NCBI GenBank assembly: GCA_005503335.1
Contig: SCMQ01000028.1
Coordinates: 1 to 64,000 of the forward strand
DNA length: 64,000 bases
Origin: Comamonadaceae bacterium 2FH
Lineage (GTDB): Bacteria > Pseudomonadota > Gammaproteobacteria > Burkholderiales > Burkholderiaceae_C
Reading direction: 5' to 3'
A program made the translations under genes and the position numbers. The notes below the pieces were generated by a model. It ran no database searches, was not told where the DNA came from, and worked only from the letters and a program-made list of their open reading frames with translations. Shown piece by piece: positions 61,406 to 64,000 of the stretch. How positions within the stretch are numbered: position 1 is the first letter of the stretch; every line of letters starts with the position of its first letter.

Positions 61406-62251
61406 ATGAACCTGCCCGAACACTCCCAGCTTGGCAAGGCCTCGCCCTATGTCGACCAGTACGACGCGGGCCTGCTGTTCCCCATCCCCCGTGCCCCCAA
61501 GCGTGCCGAGATCGGCATCGGCGGCACGCCGCTGTTCTTCGGCGCCGACCTCTGGACCGCCTTCGAGCTCAGCTGGCTGAACCCGCGCGGCAAGCCCCAG
61601 GTGGCGCTGGCCCACATCACCGTGCCCTGCGAGAGCAGCCATCTGGTGGAGAGCAAGTCGTTCAAGCTCTACCTCAACAGCTTCAACAACACCAGGTTCG
61701 CGAGCGCCGACGAGGTCCGCCAGCGCATCCGCGCCGACATCAGCGCCGCCGCCTGGCAGGGCGGGCCGGTACGCTCGCAGGTCGGCGTGAACCTGGTGCT
61801 GCCCGAGCTGTTCGACCGCGAGCCCATCCACGAGCTCGACGGCCTGAACCTGGACCGGCTGGACGTGGAGTGCACGCGCTACCAGCCCGCGCCCGAGCTG
61901 CTGAGCGCGGCGTTCGCCGAGCAGCCGGTCAGCGAGGTGCTGGTCAGCAACCTGCTCAAGAGCAACTGCCTGGTGACCGGCCAGCCCGACTGGGGCAGCG
62001 TGCAGATCCGCTACAGCGGCCCGCAGATCGACCAGGCGGGCCTGCTGCAGTACATCGTGAGTTTCCGCAACCACAACGAGTTCCACGAGCAATGCGTGGA
62101 GCGCATCTTCATGGACCTGTGGACGCGCTGCAAGCCGGCCCAGCTCACGGTCTACGCGCGCTACACCCGCCGCGGCGGCCTGGACATCAGCCCTTTTCGC
62201 ACCAGCCACCCCGGACCCATGCCGCTGCCGGTGCGCACCGCCCGCCAGTAG
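61406..62251 (+). CDS. queF: NADPH-dependent 7-cyano-7-deazaguanine reductase QueF
   Basis: A 281-residue bimodular QueF of the long form, reducing preQ0 to preQ1 in queuosine synthesis. The QueF motif is [13 protein letters not shown] near residue 89. The catalytic Cys is in [15 protein letters not shown] near residue 190, and [16 protein letters not shown] with the substrate Glu follows. The length matches the E. coli type. It is probably co-transcribed with the oxygenase gene. Confidence 0.96.
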   Translation: MNLPEHSQLGKASPYVDQYDAGLLFPIPRAPKRAEIGIGGTPLFFGADLWTAFELSWLNPRGKPQVALAHITVPCESSHLVESKSFKLYLNSFNNTRFASADEVRQRIRADISAAAWQGGPVRSQVGVNLVLPELFDREPIHELDGLNLDRLDVECTRYQPAPELLSAAFAEQPVSEVLVSNLLKSNCLVTGQPDWGSVQIRYSGPQIDQAGLLQYIVSFRNHNEFHEQCVERIFMDLWTRCKPAQLTVYARYTRRGGLDISPFRTSHPGPMPLPVRTARQ

Positions 62252-62263
62252 CCCGGGGCCAGC

Positions 62264-62551
62264 TCACCGGCCCTGGCCGGGGCCGCTCAGCCAGTCGCAG
62301 CGAACGCGCCGCATCATGTGGGCACGAGCGCGCCAGGCCACGTAGAGGGCCGGGCTCAGGATGGCTATCGGGCACAGGGGCAGGGCCCAGGCCTCGTCCA
62401 GCACCAGGGCGGGCAGCCAGCCCGTCCATCCCAGCAGCCACACGGTCAGGACCGCGTCCCAGAGGTGGTACTCGAGCGGGTGCTGCGCTCGGTGGTCCAC
62501 ATGCCATTGCTTGATGCGTTGCAGCTCGGCCAGGGTGAGACGGGGTGTCAT
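62264..62551 (-). CDS. Small predicted membrane protein, unknown
   Basis: A 95-residue protein with a charged N-terminus (TLAELQRIKQWHVDHRAQHPLEYHLWD) and two hydrophobic stretches (AVLTVWLLGWTGWLPALVL and LPLCPIAILSPALYVAWRA). I do not recognise the family, though the N-terminus looks conserved. A good promoter lies just upstream (62575-62603), which supports a real gene. It is convergent with queF. Confidence 0.65.
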   Translation of the reverse strand: MTPRLTLAELQRIKQWHVDHRAQHPLEYHLWDAVLTVWLLGWTGWLPALVLDEAWALPLCPIAILSPALYVAWRARAHMMRRVRCDWLSGPGQGR

Positions 62552-62574
62552 GGCGGTCTCCGGTACGAGGCTTC

Positions 62575-62603
62575 AATGTAAGCTTTGGGTAAGTTTCCGT
62601 CAA
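62575..62603 (-). promoter_or_regulatory. Promoter of the small membrane protein gene
   Basis: On the minus strand TTGACG (62598-62603), a 17-bp spacer and TACATT (62575-62580) form a strong sigma-70 promoter. The start site falls about 17 bp before the start codon at 62551. Confidence 0.75.
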
Positions 62604-62661
62604 CGCGGGCCCCGGGCTGAAGTCCTGCGCAACCAGCGAGATGCGAGGGACTGCGTGGATT

Positions 62662-62760
62662 GATACAAAACGTATCGCCGGCGCAGCGGGCCGTCCATCC
62701 CTTGGCACCGATGAGGGCCCGATGCGGCTTTGCCGGAGACGAAGTTACGTCCAGTAACTT
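62662..62760. promoter_or_regulatory. Two short palindromes upstream of the DUF4382 lipoprotein
   Basis: GATAC-N5-GTATC (62662-62676) and AAGTTAC-N5-GTAACTT (62742-62760) lie in the 220-bp control region between the divergent small membrane protein and lipoprotein genes. Either may be an operator. A weak -10, TAGCAT at 62780-62785, follows the second. No regulator gene adjoins. Confidence 0.45.
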
Positions 62761-62823
62761 TCTGCCCGGGCCGCCCGCCTAGCATCGCCCCATCTTTCAC
62801 CTTATGCAAAAAATGGAGGCGGT

Positions 62824-64000
62824 ATGAACGAAAAGACCGGAATGCGTGGCTTGGTAGGTATGGCGCCGTGGCGCTGGCTCGCGGCTGGGTTGACCGCGGC
62901 CACCCTGGCCGCCTGCGGCGGCGGCGGGTCGGGGGGCACGGGCACCCTGCGTGTCGCGCTGACCGATGCGCCGTCCTGCGGCTACGACCATGTCTACGTC
63001 ACGGTCGAGAGGGTCCGCGTGCACCAGAGCAGCAGCGCCGGCGACGCCGAAGCGGGGTGGAGCGAGATCGTGCTTTCGCCGGCGCGCCGTATCGATCTGC
63101 TCGATCTGACCAATGGCGTGCTGGAGGAACTGGGCAACACCGATCTGCCCGCGGGTGACTACCAGCAGATCCGCCTCGTGCTGTCCGAGAACACGGGCAG
63201 CGCGCCGCTGGCCAATGCCGTGCAGCCCACCGGGGGCAGCACCGTGGCGCTCGACACGCCCAGCGGTACGCAAAGCGGCCTGAAGCTGCAGGCGCATTTC
63301 AATGTTCCCGCGGGCCAGACCGCCGATGTGGCGCTCGATTTCGACGCCTGCAAGTCGGTGGTGGCCACGGGCAGTCCGGGCAAATACAACCTCAAGCCGG
63401 TGATCTCGGTGATCCCGATCCTGACGGCCATCGAGGGCTATGTCGCCACGAACATCGCCAACAGCGGCACGCTCGTGACGGCTCAGCTGACCGACGGCAC
63501 GCGGGTGCGCGGAACCACGCCTGGGACGACCGACGGCAAGTTCCGTCTCGTGGTGCTGCCCAACAGCAATTATTCGGTGGTCGTGGCCGCAGCCGCGCGC
63601 GAGACGGCCGCGGTCACGGGCGTGCCTGTGACCACGGGCACCACGGCGCTCAATCCGGTGGCGGCGCCGATCGCCCCCGCCTCGTCCGCCGTGGCCAGCG
63701 TGAGCGGCACGGTGACCACGGGCAGCAGCGTGCCGGTGGCCGGTGCGACGGTGCGTGCGACCCAGGCGCTGACGGGAGGTCCGACCATCCAGGTGGCCTC
63801 GCAGATCACGGGCGCCACGGGGGGCTACGCGCTGAGCCTGCCGCTCGCGGCGCCGATCAGGGCACCCTACGCCGGTGGCGCGGCGCTGGCGTTCGCGGCA
63901 GACGGCGCTGTGGCCGGAAAGTACAGCTTCGAGGCCAAGGCCCAGGGCTACCTGACACAGACCACCGGTGTGATCGCGCTGTCTGGCGACATCGCGCAGG
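62824..64000 (+). CDS. DUF4382 lipoprotein (3' partial)
   Basis: At least 392 residues; the frame is still open at the window edge. A signal peptide ends with lipobox TLAAC (Cys at residue 31), followed by GGGGSGGTG, so it is an acylated envelope protein. A DUF4382 domain comes next (GTLRVALTDAPSCGYDHVYVTVERVRV, then LPAGDYQQIRLVL). After it are beta-rich repeats like carboxypeptidase regulatory domains (SVSGTVTTGSSVPVAGATVRAT). Function is unknown. GGAGG lies 4 nt before the ATG. Confidence 0.88.
   Translation, partial: MNEKTGMRGLVGMAPWRWLAAGLTAATLAACGGGGSGGTGTLRVALTDAPSCGYDHVYVTVERVRVHQSSSAGDAEAGWSEIVLSPARRIDLLDLTNGVLEELGNTDLPAGDYQQIRLVLSENTGSAPLANAVQPTGGSTVALDTPSGTQSGLKLQAHFNVPAGQTADVALDFDACKSVVATGSPGKYNLKPVISVIPILTAIEGYVATNIANSGTLVTAQLTDGTRVRGTTPGTTDGKFRLVVLPNSNYSVVVAAAARETAAVTGVPVTTGTTALNPVAAPIAPASSAVASVSGTVTTGSSVPVAGATVRATQALTGGPTIQVASQITGATGGYALSLPLAAPIRAPYAGGAALAFAADGAVAGKYSFEAKAQGYLTQTTGVIALSGDIAQ

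Overview
The window is one GC-rich bacterial chromosome segment, almost fully coding. Gene content and protein style (rpmB-rpmG, ftsK-lolA, livHMGF, many Bug/TctC binding proteins, BKACE, DUF1653, TruC, long-form QueF) point to Burkholderiales, most likely Comamonadaceae. This is inferred from recognised families; no database search was possible.

Layout. 1-438 is the 3' end of a group II intron (maturase C-terminus plus RNA domains V and VI). 0.47-10.3 kb is mostly housekeeping: yceH, purN, DUF1653, an RsmB-like methyltransferase, a fatty acid desaturase, rpmG, rpmB, trxB, a Crp/Fnr regulator, ftsK, lolA. 10.3-14.7 kb holds small minus-strand genes: a DM13 protein with a secreted propeller-like partner, a VOC protein, a Cys-rich membrane protein, a hydrolase and a YiiX-like protein. 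14.8-19.3 kb is a catabolic operon (Bug receptor, BKACE, TauD/TfdA oxygenase and a 43-codon remnant of a quinone oxidoreductase) divergent from an AraC regulator. Then come rarA, livHMGF, an MgtC protein, another Bug receptor, an orphan DctP, an iron-sulfur flavin reductase, an SDR, a degenerate HtrA-like protein, tRNA-Leu, cysM, NUDIX, a TusA-like protein, galU and valS.

The most interesting region is 36.6-53.1 kb. Two MarR genes bracket one tightly packed plus-strand operon: IorA-like and IorB-like oxidoreductase subunits, a PDR-type reductase, a Bug receptor, Rieske dioxygenase alpha and beta, an acyl-CoA synthetase, a Bug receptor, a thiolase fold lacking its catalytic Cys and His, a DUF35-SDR fusion, a cyclase-family hydrolase, an SDR and a third Bug receptor. 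The parts and order resemble the iad-type auxin loci of Variovorax. They fit a route indole-3-acetate -> dioxindole-3-acetate -> its CoA thioester -> isatin + acetyl-CoA -> isatinate -> anthraniloyl-CoA or anthranilate. The operon promoter lies between two 17-bp inverted arms next to the divergent MarR gene.

53.1-56.3 kb adds a palindrome-rich spacer, then a minus-strand group (VOC protein, FAD monooxygenase, DUF2783) split by a 270-bp MITE-like element whose TA end makes up part of the VOC stop codon. The right end carries a rubrerythrin/Fe-S/DUF3501 trio, truC and yaaA with overlapping start codons, a prolyl-hydroxylase-like oxygenase, queF, a small membrane protein, and a DUF4382 lipoprotein cut by the window edge. 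A REP-like repeat occurs three times; one copy sits in frame inside valS.
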